Source: Sipunculus nudus (Eukaryota > Annelida > Sipuncula > Golfingiida > Sipunculidae). Taken from it: a stretch of 64,000 nucleotides of DNA. The stretch covers positions 298,001 through 362,000 of the forward strand of contig CM049320.1 in assembly GCA_026874595.1 (NCBI GenBank). The letters are read 5' to 3'. The position numbers were made by a program, and so were the translations under genes. Below are positions 18,043 to 30,244 of this stretch, piece after piece. Below the pieces are notes generated by a model. That model ran no database searches and was not told the DNA's origin. It saw only the letters and a list, made by a program, of their open reading frames with translations. Numbering within the stretch: the stretch's first letter is position 1; each line of letters begins with the position of its first letter.

Positions 18043-18515
18043 GTAAGTGTGCACGGTTTGGCATTTATCTTTATATTTATTTGTTGTTGTCGTAGTATAA
18101 ATGGGGTCAAAGAGGAATTATATGTCTGTTGATAACGGAGCGATTGTAAAGACGGAAGATCAGATGAACAAACGTACTAGCTGCCGGCAGTCAATGTCAT
18201 GATTTTAGTCTGTGTCCCAGTACAGGGCCACAGTGAAGACATGTGGTATTAAAAAGCATACGAGAATTATTATGCAGTAAACCAGTTGATCAAATCACTT
18301 TGTGTTTCCAGCTATGTAACGCAATATCGCGTTGGCCCCTGTAACTAACACAGATAATTCGGGGAGTATTGTTAAGCATATGCATACGTACGTGCAAGTG
18401 TCTCGCTGAACAAAACAACAAATGCACCCATCTGTTAACTAACATGGTATCTTTGATGATCATGTCGGTTTGTAGATAATGCTCATTACTAGTTTGGTTT
18501 TGTTTTTATTTGCAG
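18043..18515 (+). other. Candidate intron, right arm
   Basis: Starts CTGAG|GTAAGT and ends TTTATTTGCAG. It is 473 bases, the same as its left mirror 169-641. It contains the isolated TGTACT-loop hairpin at 18210-18233. Confidence 0.6.
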
Positions 18516-19029
18516 ACATGTATTCTACACTAAAAGTGGAAATATACGAAAAGACTGCGGCGATTTCGCCATTGATCTTGAATCAAGTGTATCCATTGTT
18601 CACGTAGATGTTTTATATCGAGCAAGGATTCCGTTTTTTCCACGTGATGGAGCGAAACTTTTATTTAAATGTGGGGATTGGGGGGGGGGGTGCATAGACG
18701 TTTGTGTTTTAACATCTTCAAAAAAGTGTTACTGCCTGTAGAGGTAACGGACACTAAGGGTAAAGTCTTCTGCAAACCGCTTACCCTATATTGTGCGTGG
18801 GATTGGCCATATGAATTCAGCGGTGTCCTGGGGAGGGATTTTTTTTCTCAATTTATATTTAGACGAGGGGATAAACCTGAGGTACCGGTGGCTGACTTCT
18901 ACCCGTGTGACCTTTCTGGCATGGGTGTCCCTCAATATAGATAAAATCTACGCCAGCAGAGCTCACAGGGTCATTATAGTACACAAGCTCCCCTACCACG
19001 GCAAGGTTATGGTCTCGGCAGGGGAGTAA
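18516..19029 (+). pseudogene. Exon candidate crossing the outer arm edge, broken
   Basis: After the splice acceptor an open frame runs from 18517 to a TAG at 18739 (74 codons, no ATG). From 18669 a second frame is open to 18944 (residues such as VLLPVEVTDTKG and CAWDWPYEFSG). From 18793 a third continues to a stop just before 19030, ending in KVMVSAGE. Two shifts would unite them; the first lies at a G11 run (18680-18690) prone to slippage. This could be one terminal exon damaged by indels. The first ~43 codons are shared with the left arm. No family is recognised. Confidence 0.4.
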
Positions 19030-20109
19030 TATGTTTTATTTTCATCACAAAAGATTCATGACAGAAAAACGACACGTAGGTTTGACCGTGTCATTCTGAT
19101 GAGAACAAGAGACATAGGCACAGCAGACACTGCACCCATTATATACACCCACAGGGAAAACTATGTATGGGTAAGCAACATAAGCAATTAGAAAGACTGG
19201 AAGGGTTCACAGAAGAGTTGTACACAAGAGTATAAACAATTTATGGTAATTACCAGATTAAAAAAAAGACATTATATAGCTCCAAACACAGGAAAGGGAT
19301 GGGGGAATGGACAACTGATAGGCAACAAGAGTACAAGTTCAGAAAACAATAATCGGTAAGTACAAAGTATGCATGACCTTAACCATGAGAAACGTATTAT
19401 GGGGTATGTAAGACCAAGAGACAGGCTGGGAGTATTATCATAACGTTAACGGAACGACCAGCCCCACGAACATACACCATTCAAGGTAAGCATGACGGAA
19501 GGCAAAATGGAAAAGGGCACGTAAGGACAAAATGTTTGGTAGGAAACAAATATCAGCGGGAAGGATTGGGCGATTATGTCAGAAGGCTCAAAAAAGACAA
19601 CGATATATCTACCCACAGATTGTGCGTCGGACACATATATGACCAAACAATAGAGGTCAGTTTTAGAGGACGACGGATGATGTTCACCGATAGCATTCAA
19701 AGCAGCACATTGCCCATGAAAAGGAAAAGTAATATGATGGCAACATGCCAACAGATATGAAAATAAAAATTGGGTAAGTAATACTCTACGAGGTAAAGAC
19801 AAAATCTGATGGCGCCATGTTAAATACGTAAATGTAGTGTTTAGGGTTCGGGGTAATTATATGTGGATGTACTGAATGCACTATATATATAATATATATA
19901 TATGTATATATATTTATATATACAAAGAAACAAACTGCTTGGGAACAAGAGAACAGGCATCAGCGACCTTCGTTAGCTGATGGATGTTTAATACCTGCAA
20001 CAACATGCAGCGACCTGCTAACATGGAGATTATCTTATATGACTGTGTGGAAGATACCTGACGGTCTTTGCATCACAAACATGCAACTGAGAAATAAATC
20101 GACTTTTTT
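19030..20109. other. Sparse region with several splice-donor-like sites
   Basis: No complete gene is supported. GTAAGT/GTAAGC donor-like sites occur at 19171, 19356, 19486 and 19774, with open frames between some of them (for example 19536-19760, 74 codons, ending just before the last donor). A TA-rich microsatellite lies at about 19882-19922. This could be part of a multi-exon gene, but acceptors are not convincing. Confidence 0.3.
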
Positions 20110-20487
20110 ATGTTGAATGTAAAGAATCATTTAGTGTGTGCTAAGAAGGACACTCTCACGGTGCTAATGCCGATCGTTACCAGATTCTTTTACTGCATTA
20201 TAACAACTGGAGGAGAGCGTATAAGAACTGTAACATTGCTGCATTATGGAAAGAACCAATACCACCTGTATTTTGCACCGCGTGCCGGTCAACACAACAA
20301 CTACAGAAGAACCTATAACACCCTAAACAATTTGACTTGGAAGGAGAAGCAAAACGGCCTACACGCGAAAGGGGATGGAAGAGCAATCACTGTGACTGGC
20401 AGACAGTTGGATTCAGTGAAGCAACAAAGGATAAACAGTGAACCAACATGGAAAAAAGCTGTGAGATGGACAAGGTACAGGCTGTAA
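20110..20487 (+). CDS. Unrecognised 125-codon ORF
   Basis: An ATG-started frame with a basic, Asn/Gln/Arg-rich composition (for example NNYRRTYNTLNNLTWKEKQNG). There is no domain, signal peptide or membrane helix that I recognise. No AATAAA or promoter is clearly attached. It may be an exon or a chance frame in a region that is otherwise poor in stops on this strand. Confidence 0.25.
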   Translation: MLNVKNHLVCAKKDTLTVLMPIVTRFFYCIITTGGERIRTVTLLHYGKNQYHLYFAPRAGQHNNYRRTYNTLNNLTWKEKQNGLHAKGDGRAITVTGRQLDSVKQQRINSEPTWKKAVRWTRYRL

Positions 20488-22402
20488 GAGACCCGGAGGA
20501 CCTGAGCTATGCCAACACGCCCTCAGAAGAAAAACTGCCAATGTCTCATGCGTTCCGTTTTATTCGTATCCAACAAAACCAAGATATCTGAGAACGGAAC
20601 AGATATTATCGCTTACGAGAGAAGCAGATGAAAGGAACAACAGCAGCAACAACATCGTTAGCGATTCACATACATGGGGTAGTAAACAAAACACATACTA
20701 GTTTTTTTGTATCAAACATTTCCAGGGAGGAAACCTGGAAAACACAAGGAAGAAACACAGTTCAAGGGAAGGTTGGGCGAAGGAGAAAATGGGAAAGAAA
20801 ACAAAGAGGCACAGGTGTGTGTCCAGACAAGTAGGACCAGAAAAAACGGAGACGCTTTCTACCAACTCATTAAGCGGCGGTGAAATGTGAGAGGAAGTGC
20901 AGTTTGAACTTTGCAATTGGTATTTTCTATTAACATCAGGATATATATATATATATATATTTATATATGTGTACATGAACATATTTATATATACATACTT
21001 TACATAAGCATATATACACAGTTGTATTTGGTAATTATTTAACTAGAGTTGTCCGGAATATCGAGTTTTTAACTTCAACATAATCGGGGTATTCGACGTA
21101 AGCGAGTTCGACATAACAAGTTTCCACCGTATTATATTTGTGTGTGTATATATATATATATATAAGAGGTCGATACATAAATGATCGAGTGACTTAAATA
21201 CCGGAACCGATTATCCTATTCCAAATACCGATAAAAGCATCCTTTGTAAATTAAAGGAAGCAACATAAGCAGGAAATAAGCCATATGACAGTGACGATTA
21301 TATGACATAATCATCCAGTGAAGAAGACGTAGAAGGGTAAAGGATGAATTACAATGTTGCGGGAGGCAGAAGACAAAAAACACTAGTGCCGACAGAATAT
21401 GATCAACTGGCTTCATGGAACGATTTTTAGTTTTTTAGGAGCTCTGATCGAAAAACCTAGTACTTGATGAAGTCTCGATAAGTGGGATGGAGTTAAACAC
21501 AGCAAATATGAAGCGATAAACATCGTGTGACTTTATTTCACGGTTGATCATTCACACGTTGCGAAGCTGCATATTTTCGCTCGACCGCGGGGTCATTATA
21601 TTGATTAAACGGCTAACGATTACTTATACGTCCCTGATCTCACCACGCAGTATCTAACTGTAAAATTAGCCACTATGTTATAGCTAGCTGTTTGATATTA
21701 ATTTATCGATTTTGCTCAGTATATCTCAAAATTATCTGCTCAGTGTCAAACATCTGCTCGAGCCGTAGCTGTTTGTCCCATGTCCCGTGCACAAGCTCCT
21801 TTGGGTTCGTTTAATCTCGGGTGCCTTCAACATTAAAGCAAATCAAACCAAACAACCATCATCAAAGAAAATTTATTTTAGGCTAAAGCTATATTCACAT
21901 ATAAAATCTAATGTTCCCAGGTTCGTAGCCATTACAATCTTCGCATTATCAACGTCGTCATTATCTTTGAGACTATCGCATTTGGACAGCTGAACAAAGA
22001 CAGTTTTAGGCAAACGCGCCAGGTGGCACCACACGTACTCCTGGGCGGGAGCTTATGTAATCTGAGAAAGTCAAGCTTATTCGACTGAGTGAATCAGCGG
22101 AAAAGAGCCTACGCGAGCATATGAACGTTGTTTTTACGTATGTCTTCATAGATTTTACTTCTTATATTGTTCACTACTTGAGATAAGTAAAAATAATCAC
22201 AGTTTGTATAGGAATATTGAATGCAGGATGTGTGCATGAATAGGTATTACATATACATGAAATCTGATATAATACAATAAACTCGTCCTTGCAGCAGTTT
22301 GTTGTCTTTATTTATAAGGTCAACCTGCCTAATAAGGACACCTCACTATTAAGGACAAAATGATTGAGTCCCTTGACTGTCCGCTTTAGACAGGTTTCAC
22401 TG
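20488..22402. other. Spacer with TA repeats and possible DNA-transposon end fragments
   Basis: TA-rich runs lie at 20940-20968 and 21149-21164. At 21045-21135 short phrases such as CGAGTTCGACATAACAAG recall ends of pogo/Tigger-like elements. At 22318-22400 a segment with AATAAGGACACC and TTTAGACAGGTTTCACTGTA looks like one end of another DNA transposon. Neither has a visible partner or transposase, so both calls are tentative. No gene is supported. Confidence 0.3.
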
Positions 22403-22439
22403 TACTTCCTAAATGTTGTAATTGTCTGTCTGAAAGTAA

Positions 22440-22858
22440 TACCGCTACTCAAGTAGTCACTATTCTTTCCGTTTCTTTTTTTGTCTGCCTGTCAGTCTCT
22501 CCATAAATATTACCGAACCACATGTGTTGGGGGACTTTGTAAGTACTATTACTGATTCTTTATTTGTCTGTCTGTCTGTCTGTAATATTTACTCAATCAC
22601 AACTGGTCCAGTGCTTAGTATGTTTTATATCTGTATCTTTCTTCGTCTGCCTGTCTGTCCGTAAGTATTGCCCAAACACAAGATATCGGGTACATAATAA
22701 GTAAGTACTATTACGCTTTCTTTCTCCATCTCTCTGTCTATCTATCTGTCCGTTAGCAATACCCAAATAGAAGTGTTCAAGCATTTTATATGTATAATTA
22801 ATATTTCTTTATTTGCCTGCCTGTCTGTACATGTTACCCAATCACACGTGGTCGAGTA
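22440..22858 (+). repeat. TCTG-rich minisatellite, copy 1
   Basis: Imperfect units of about 80-100 bases combine a T/C-rich part (TTTCTTTGTCTGTCTGTC), a part like GTAAGTATTACCCAAACACAAG, and TGGTCGAGTACTT. It is much longer in copies 2 and 3. Confidence 0.75.
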
Positions 22859-23356
22859 TGCAGCCCCTCAAGTGACATACGTGATATTTTTTCTGGGTAA
22901 ATATTGCGTTCCCTCGTTATAATTTCGAGTTCCCTCGCGATAATATCGCGTTCCCTCGCGATCTTTTTCGCAACCCCTCGTGATTTGTTTGGCTAGGCTG
23001 GTTCCCTGTTCCCCTATATCTGGCATACATGCAAATAAATGGACGCGGAAACCAGTACAACAGTTTACTGTGTCTCGTTCTCTGTGTCTTTAACACCACT
23101 ACGCTCCAATAAGATATACACTTGGTGTCAGGTCAACACAACGATGCTTATATAAAATTAGATCAGTAAAATGATTCAATATGTAGATGACAAAGTGACC
23201 TTAGGACTCATTTCTAATGACAATGAATTGCCTCATAGGCAAGAGATATTATAACAAAGTTTTATTCGATGTTAGGAAAGGGTGTAATGTAGTAATGAAA
23301 GTGTATATTAACATTGCTACAATTATTCAGGATGATCTCAAATGGCCTGATAACAT

Positions 23357-23357
23357 T

Positions 23358-23410
<53 letters not shown>

Positions 23411-23542
23411 TATAAATGTTTTCAGTATTATTTGATATATTTTACTTTTATCTGACATGAAACTAATATTAGGCCAGATTTTATCAAATACTTAAAATTT
23501 TGGACACAGTTCATCTTGCAAAATTGATACTTTCACTGTCAA

Positions 23543-23638
<96 letters not shown>
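23357..23638. repeat. Two (TA)n microsatellites in the foldback core
   Basis: Nearly pure TA runs at 23357-23408 and 23546-23638, separated by AT-rich single-copy sequence. Mirrored in copies 2 (38993-39047, 39184-39251) and 3 (61929-61965, 62101-62141). Confidence 0.9.
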
Positions 23639-23641
<3 letters not shown>

Positions 23642-26089
23642 TTATTGCCCACATATCTGCTATTTATTATTATGGGTCCTCGGCCACCCGGACATATGTG
23701 TAAACTGGTGTATAAAAGGATCTTATTGATCTGGAAACAACCTAAGACATACTTAAAATAATCGGAATGTCTTAAAATTATTAGATCTGCTATATAGAAA
23801 TGACGCCTTCGTTGTTGGTCTTATGATTTTATTAAAGTAACACGATATATCACATATCCCGATTATATTTAACAATAATGTCATCTTAAAACATACATAC
23901 ATTTTCAGGCATTTTTATCATATATTTATCATCTTTCCTTCTAATATATCTTCATTTAAAATTGCGGAAAAGTTAACAAATGATTCTCTATTAAAAATTC
24001 GCATGAAATAATTCTATGAAACACATTGTTAACCATTATTATTAATTGATGGTTTGTGAGTAATACCTCTCTGAAGCTGGTGTAAGAGATTAAAATAGAC
24101 TTAATGTGAAGGTCGTGCTCACTGGCCCTGCTTCGGGGGTTCGACCAAGCAATGGGATAGATTAGGCACCCAGGGCTCGCAAGTGCAGAGGAAGCGTGCG
24201 ATAATGCCGTGTCACGTAATCCGAAAGCGGAATGGAATTCTGCAGATGTTAATATTAAAATATTGAAAATGGTGGCGGTTACCTCCACCAAAAAAAATCT
24301 TTTATAAAAGAGTAATTGTAAATGGCAAAAGTAAAGTTTGCAAATGTCAAACTCGAAAGGAGGCACAACAATTCAGAAAAATGTCCACCTGGCTCGTACT
24401 AATTAAAAGTCAAGAAACAGTTTTTATTCTCATTCTGTAAAGGTCGGTTCTATGCTTCATTTGTTTATCGACTTGCAATTGAAGAATGTGTTGGTCCTCC
24501 CAGGGCACACTTTTTGTTTTGTTTTCACTGATGTGGGGTCGGCAAATAAGTTAAATATTTCTGATCTTAATGGAGAACCACATTTACAGAAATACATGGA
24601 TGAGACAAGGTGGGTATAAAAATGATCCGGGGTAAAATAACCCTCTGGACAATGAAATATCTGCATACTAGTGTTTAGTATCAGAAGAAGAAGAACAGAT
24701 GTGGCCTAAGGCCGGAAATATTTATTGGACTGTTACAACTGATAATGTAAAACCAACTGATAACTTAATAAATGAATGACCGATAACGTATCACTAACCA
24801 ATAATGTAATGCGAAATCAAACGATAATGTAACAGATTTCCCTAGCCGTTAACGTAAAACAGAATTAATTGGTAAAATAAAAACATTTCAGTGAACCTCA
24901 CCAAACCAAATTGGACCTTCCGCATGCTTCTTGGACAATACATCATTTTTTTTAGCTCAGATGACCATAGATCATAAAAGCATTAGTGATCACCGCTTGT
25001 CCGGCACAAATCCGGTCTCTTTCCGGTCGCACTTTTCATATCCTGTATTATGATTATTTAGCACAACTTAGGAAATCAAAAGTTCAGAACATTTCAGAAT
25101 GATAAATTAAAACCAACGGGGGATCCAGAAATTTCAGAATACTGGGTATGATTAAATAATTGGTATGATTAAAAATAAAGTTCTTAAATTGCGATTTAAG
25201 TTTTTGTTTTGTGTGTTTTTATATATATATATAAATGTCGCGCGCCATCTTCCGATCTTAAGAAGGACCGACCCAATATCCGATCATGATCTGCCGATGA
25301 ATTCCTACAGCTTTGAAGTAATAGAAAGAAAAAAAAAGATGAAATAAATAATAGTTTCTCATCTATGAGTATTTTAATTTGTATATTTTATGGTATTATG
25401 TGTGGAAAGTAGCTGATGGGTGGAAAGGTATACACCTGCAAAGGTTCTATACCTTGTACAATGATTTTTATTGTTATTTTTAAAATAAATTTAAATAAAT
25501 TCAAATATATGTATATTTATTGTATTTTTTGTCTTATTTTATAGATAACAAATTTGTTTAAAATATTACCAATATCAGTAAATGAACATAGGCAGATGGG
25601 TATGTGCAAAGTTAAAATTGTGGATTGGTAATTTGGCCTGAACCATCTTAAAATGGGTCTGAACCAATAATTGACGTGAAAAATATTATCAATTTCAGTA
25701 AATTACATCGGGATATGGGCCTGTTCCAGGTTGACATTGTTGATCCGTTGATTGGTCTGACTGCTAATAAATAAAGAGATAGAAACGAATAATTTGATAA
25801 TCTAAATGCTTAAAAAATAAAAAGAGGTCTGCAAAAAAAATTAAAAATGAATAAATGGGAAAGAGATGACATATATCAGAAACATGGCAAAAAGTCTAAT
25901 CTCTCTTATTCAAGTATCGCTTTGTCAACCTGACATCGAGTGTATATCTAAGAGGTGGAGCATGCTGGTCTTAAAGACACAAAACGAGACCCAGATAACT
26001 GTTGTACTGGTTCTTGCGTCTAATTTTATGTATGCTAGATGTTGTAAGCTAGATATAGGGGAGCAGTAAACCAGCCTTGTGATCATTTG

Positions 26090-26345
26090 TAAGATCGAGA
26101 GGGAACGCAAAAAGATCGCGAGGGAACGCGAAAAGATCGCGAGGGAACGAGAAATGATCGCGAGGGAACTCGAAATGATCGCGAGGGAACGCGAAAAGAT
26201 CGCGAGGGAACGCAAAAATATCGCGAGGGAACGCAAAATGATCGCGAGGGAACGCGAAAAGATGGCGAGGGAACGCGAAAATATGGCGAGGGAACGCAAA
26301 AAGACGGCGAGGAAACGCGAAAAGATCGCGAGGGAACGCGATATA
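26090..26345 (+). repeat. 21-bp minisatellite in the right foldback end
   Basis: About twelve copies of a 21-base unit such as GCGAGGGAACGCGAAAAGATC. Because 21 is a multiple of three, long open frames appear on both strands (repeating IAREREK and similar), but these are a by-product of the repeat. Confidence 0.9.
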
Positions 26346-27102
26346 TGCCCAGAAAAATATCACGTTTGTCACTTTGGGCTCCATAGTCGATTACTTGGTA
26401 AGTATCATTACTTTTTCCTTCATTGTCTGTCTCTTGTATGATTGCGTGATATCTTTGGAGTGTGTTACATACCGTAAGTAGTGCAGAGAATACAAGTTTT
26501 ATGTTGGAAATAATAGTCTGTCCTGGAAATACGTACTGCGCTTATCATATCCTCAAGTGTACCCTGGTCATGGCATTTTGTTGTATCCTGAATATTTTAT
26601 ATATTATTTTTAATTAACACATAAAAACCGTTTAGGTGCGTGTGTGTAAGCGTATGTGCACCAGTGAAAAACAGACCTAACACATAGTTGATAATGTCTC
26701 TAAGTATAATGTCTCTAAGTATAGAATTATGGTCGAGTACTTGTAAGTATCATTCTTTTTCTTTCTTTGTTTGTCTGTCTGCCTGTGTGTACGTATTTCC
26801 CTAACACGAGTGGTCGATAACTTGGTAAGTATTATTTCCTTTTTTCCGATTTTTATGCATTAATTATAAACAGACAATTTTATACCACTTAGAAAATACT
26901 ACCATATTACATTTCACATTTTTTTCAACTATTAAATACCGATTAAATCAATCATCCCAGCACAATTATTTAAGAGCTATTAGTGTAGACTCTCTGCTTA
27001 TACCATGACAAGAAATTGTGAATTCTCAAATTGGATATCAAGATGATATTAATAACCGTAAAAATATGTACAATACGTGAATAATGAAAACACTATTTAT
27101 GA

Positions 27103-29920
27103 TTTTTTTTTGTTTTATTGAACAAAAAGAAACAACATACATTGACATAAAACATGATATATAACACATATACCACTTTAAAAAAATATATATATAATAC
27201 TTAATGTTCTGCATGGATATATTTGGTTGATTTTCTCTAAAAAAAATACTACCTAAATCTATACCCATGCAATAGTATAATAAATAAATGCATCAACGTT
27301 TCTTTATCATCTTTGCAAAATTTGCAATGATCTGATTCAGTAATGTTAATTTTATATAAGAATGGGTTAAGAGTTAAACAGCGATGAAGTATACGGAACT
27401 GGAAATATCTTGACTGAAATGGAATTGTCGAAGAGTAAATGTTTGAGAATCCCTTGTACACAGCGACATCTGACTCTAGTTCCAAGTCAGCCTTCCATTT
27501 GGCGACTGTTTTGACTGGGTTTTCGACAATTTTTATTATCAAATGGTCATATACAGGTTTGACTGGCTTCTTTAGACCAATAAATTTATCAATATTAAGT
27601 ATAGGTAGTGTTAATTGACTCTGGTCGTATTCTTGGCTAATGATATTTTTCCAACTCTCAGGGATACACCTGATTAGACCATTATAATTTTAGAAATCAA
27701 TTTTTACCTTGTTTTTATGACAGAAAGTGTTATAGTGCAGCCATGTAGCTTTAGATTGTACAGTCTCATTCAAATCAGATATATGTATAACCCCAGCTAT
27801 GTACAGTTTCTTTATAAATATTACTTTCTCTTACCTTTTAATGCAGGAGTTAAACCAGAGACATTGTGACATAATCTCATTATAAGATGATGGAGCTTTA
27901 TAGTTATAGTGACACCACTGATACATCACATCTTGCCAAAATCCAGATGGCTTCCTCATTATACTCTTCACATCTTCTGGTGCCAGGCTACATTGAAAAG
28001 AATAATTACCAAGTTTCAAATAAGACAAAACAAGCTGTTTCCATAAGTCATTATCAGGTTTGTTTGCTAAACGTTTGATCCATGATATTTTAAGTGCAGC
28101 GTTTTGAGTCAATAGATGCACCATATTCAGCCCCCCATTGTTTATATCAGATATTATAGTGTTTCTTTTCACCAACTCTCTTCCACGGCCCCACATAAAC
28201 TTGTACAACATTTTTACAACCTTATTAAAGATTTCTTTTGGTTGATTTGGTAGTACTGACAAGAGATAATTAAACTGAGAAATTATAAAGCTTTTTATAA
28301 TAATTATTTTTCCAATCGGAGTCAATTTTCTTTGGGACCATACAGATAATAAACTTTTTATTTTTTCTATTTTCGGTAAGTAATTGATATTAATTAAATT
28401 TTGTAATGACGGGATAATTGTAACACCAAGTATGTTTGTTTGCTCATTTGACCAAGTTAGATTCAATTTTTCTACCTCAAATTGGTCTATATATCTGCCC
28501 TTTTTTAAAGGCATTACTGTTTTTTTTTTCTAGATTAATCCTGAGACCTGAAATATTACTAAATTCCTTCAAAACTTGTAGTGATTCTTTTACACTTTTG
28601 ACATCTGCTAGAAACAAAACTGTATCATCTGCATATTGTGCAATTTTAAACATATTGTTTTTGAATGTGATACCCTTTATATTCTTATCAAATCTGATTG
28701 CATCAGCAAGTACTTCCACACATAATACAAATAAGTAAGGAGAAACAGGACATCCTTGACGAACCCCTCTAGAGACTGAGAAAAACTCAGAAGAGTACCC
28801 GTTATTATTTAATGTTATTGTACAGAGATTTAATCATACATATTGTGTTAAAGGCAATATTCATAATTTCTGATGCTGTATATATATAGTCCAATTCTAA
28901 CATGTCAAAAGCCTTTTCATAATCTACTCTCATAAGGTGAGATTTCAGATTCTTCTCATTTGCATTGTCAATTAAATTCAGAACTTTATTAATGTTTTCC
29001 CCAATATACCTTCCTTTAATGAAACCTGTCTGGTCTTCATGATTTAACTGTTTAATTATTTAATTAATCCTATTTGCAATACTTTTCGAAATAATTTTGT
29101 AATCACAATTTAACAATGAAAGTGTTTTTTTAAAAGTTGAAGATTTTACCTTTTTTAGGTAACAGTGTTATTATTCCTTTCCTTGTCTCTGTGTGATAGG
29201 TAATGACCCTATTTCGAAACTATATTGAACAGAATCCATAAAATACTTTTTCAGGTCATTAAAAAAAATTTATAAAATTCTGCCTGCAGGCCATCTGTGT
29301 CTGGAGACTTACCATTTGAAAAGGAATTTAAACTATTTAACAGTTCATTTTCTGTTAGTTCTATTGGCCAAGACGTCTTTTGACTTTTTTTAATTTGTAT
29401 ATCGTGTTTTCTTATAAATGAGTGCAAGTTACTACTATTATGAGTTGGGTCAGATGTATATAACTTCTCATAAAATTGTTTTTCTTTCTGTAGAATATCT
29501 TTTTGCCCTGTTACTATCTTTCCATCAATGTTTAATTTGTTTATCACTTTCCTGTTGTAATTACGTTTTTCTAAAATCAGGAAATATTTAGTTGATTTAT
29601 CCCCCTCTTCAAACCATCTTACTTTACTTCTAAGAATAGCACCTGTATTTCTGTTCTATTTCTTTGGTCTGAGTTACTATATTCTCATTCTGAGTACTGT
29701 CTTCTTTTAACTTTATTAAATCATGTTCTAATTTAGAAATTTGAATTTTAATAGATTTTTGTTTAAATATACCATAAGTTATACTTATTCGCCTTATGGC
29801 CATTTTGATAGTATCCTATAATAAAGCTGGGTTTGCATCTTTATTATCCTCTGCTGTTGTTTGTATACAGGTTTTAATATTCCTTATAAATTTTTCATCA
29901 TTTAGAAACGAAACATTGAA
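27103..29920 (-). mobile_element. L1-like LINE, 5' truncated, present only in copy 1
   Basis: Copies 2 and 3 lack this block. At its edges are a T-rich run at 27103 (the poly-A tail on the minus strand) and similar 9-base flanks TATTTATGA and TATTTAAGA, a likely target-site duplication. Coding remnants on the minus strand, in order from 29600 down, are: a linker with GDKSTKYF; an RT start with ENELLNSLNSFSNGKSP (29251-29547); an RT catalytic block with YADD (about 28635-28624); a long C-terminal stretch (28514-27831); and a CxxC..H-type finger (CKFCKDDKETLMHLF, near 27300). Stops and shifts separate them. The endonuclease domain is missing. Confidence 0.85.
28477..28719 (-). pseudogene. LINE reverse transcriptase fragment with YADD
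   Basis: This fragment contains QYADDTVLFLAD, the reverse transcriptase catalytic motif of the L1 clade, followed by a GLRINLEK-type block. The frame is interrupted on both sides. The next fragment, 28514-27831, overlaps it in another frame, so there is a shift near 28500. Confidence 0.8.
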
Positions 29921-30176
29921 TTTGATATTTAAGAATTTTATAATAATTGAATTTAGATTATCATTATATCTGTCACTGTGCAAATGGCACTATAACTATA
30001 TTATTTTAAGATGATAATTTTGCAACTATTGATACTAATAATAATAACCTAAGATAAAATATACGATTTTAATACAAATCTAATATTATTGATATGAATT
30101 TATAATTATGTTCAACATTCAATAATATTATGGTAAAGATAAAAAATGAATTCTTCTTCTGATTATTATTATTTAA

Positions 30177-30177
30177 A

Positions 30178-30242
<65 letters not shown>
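30177..30242. repeat. (ATT)n microsatellite, copy 1
   Basis: Pure ATT repeat. Counterparts lie at about 42893-42990 (copy 2, interrupted) and 58386-58441 (copy 3). Confidence 0.95.

Positions 30243-30244
<2 letters not shown>

Larger units (their letters stand above)
15308..18646. repeat. Right arm of large inverted repeat
   Basis: This is the reverse complement of the left arm (see 1-3366), with scattered substitutions, homopolymer length changes and a 30-base in-frame absence at 18646/18647. It carries the same contents in mirror order: tail of helical gene 3, hairpin array, promoter, Cys-rich gene, spliced exon pair. Confidence 0.95.
22856..26556. mobile_element. Foldback-type element, copy 1
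   Basis: Long inverted ends flank a ~3 kb core without a transposase. Each end runs inward from a GGAGCCCC..AAGTGACATACGTGATATTTTTTCTGGG motif through a 21-bp minisatellite (unit like GCGAGGGAACGCGAAAAGATC). It then continues through a unique stretch with GGGGAGCAG, ACTGTTGTACTGG and TCAGGTCAACA. The left end has a shorter minisatellite (22910-22985) than the right (26090-26345). The outer ~170 bases of the left end are missing here but present in copy 2. The core has two (TA)n blocks. Minisatellites inside long inverted ends are a known property of foldback elements. Confidence 0.65.

Noticed and set aside
18669-18944. A free-standing 91-codon gene starting at 18669
   Set aside because: The start lies in a G-rich run and upstream sequence is open in another frame from a splice acceptor. 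It is better read as part of a broken exon.
21045-21135. A complete pogo/Tigger transposon
   Set aside because: Only one end-like phrase is present; there is no second end and no transposase frame nearby.
23500-23703. Frames of alternating Tyr-Ile
   Set aside because: They are translations of (TA)n microsatellites.
26079-26441. A 120-codon frame of repeating IAREREK on the plus strand, and similar frames on the minus strand
   Set aside because: The 21-bp minisatellite length is a multiple of three, so frames stay open on both strands. It is a repeat by-product; copies elsewhere are broken.
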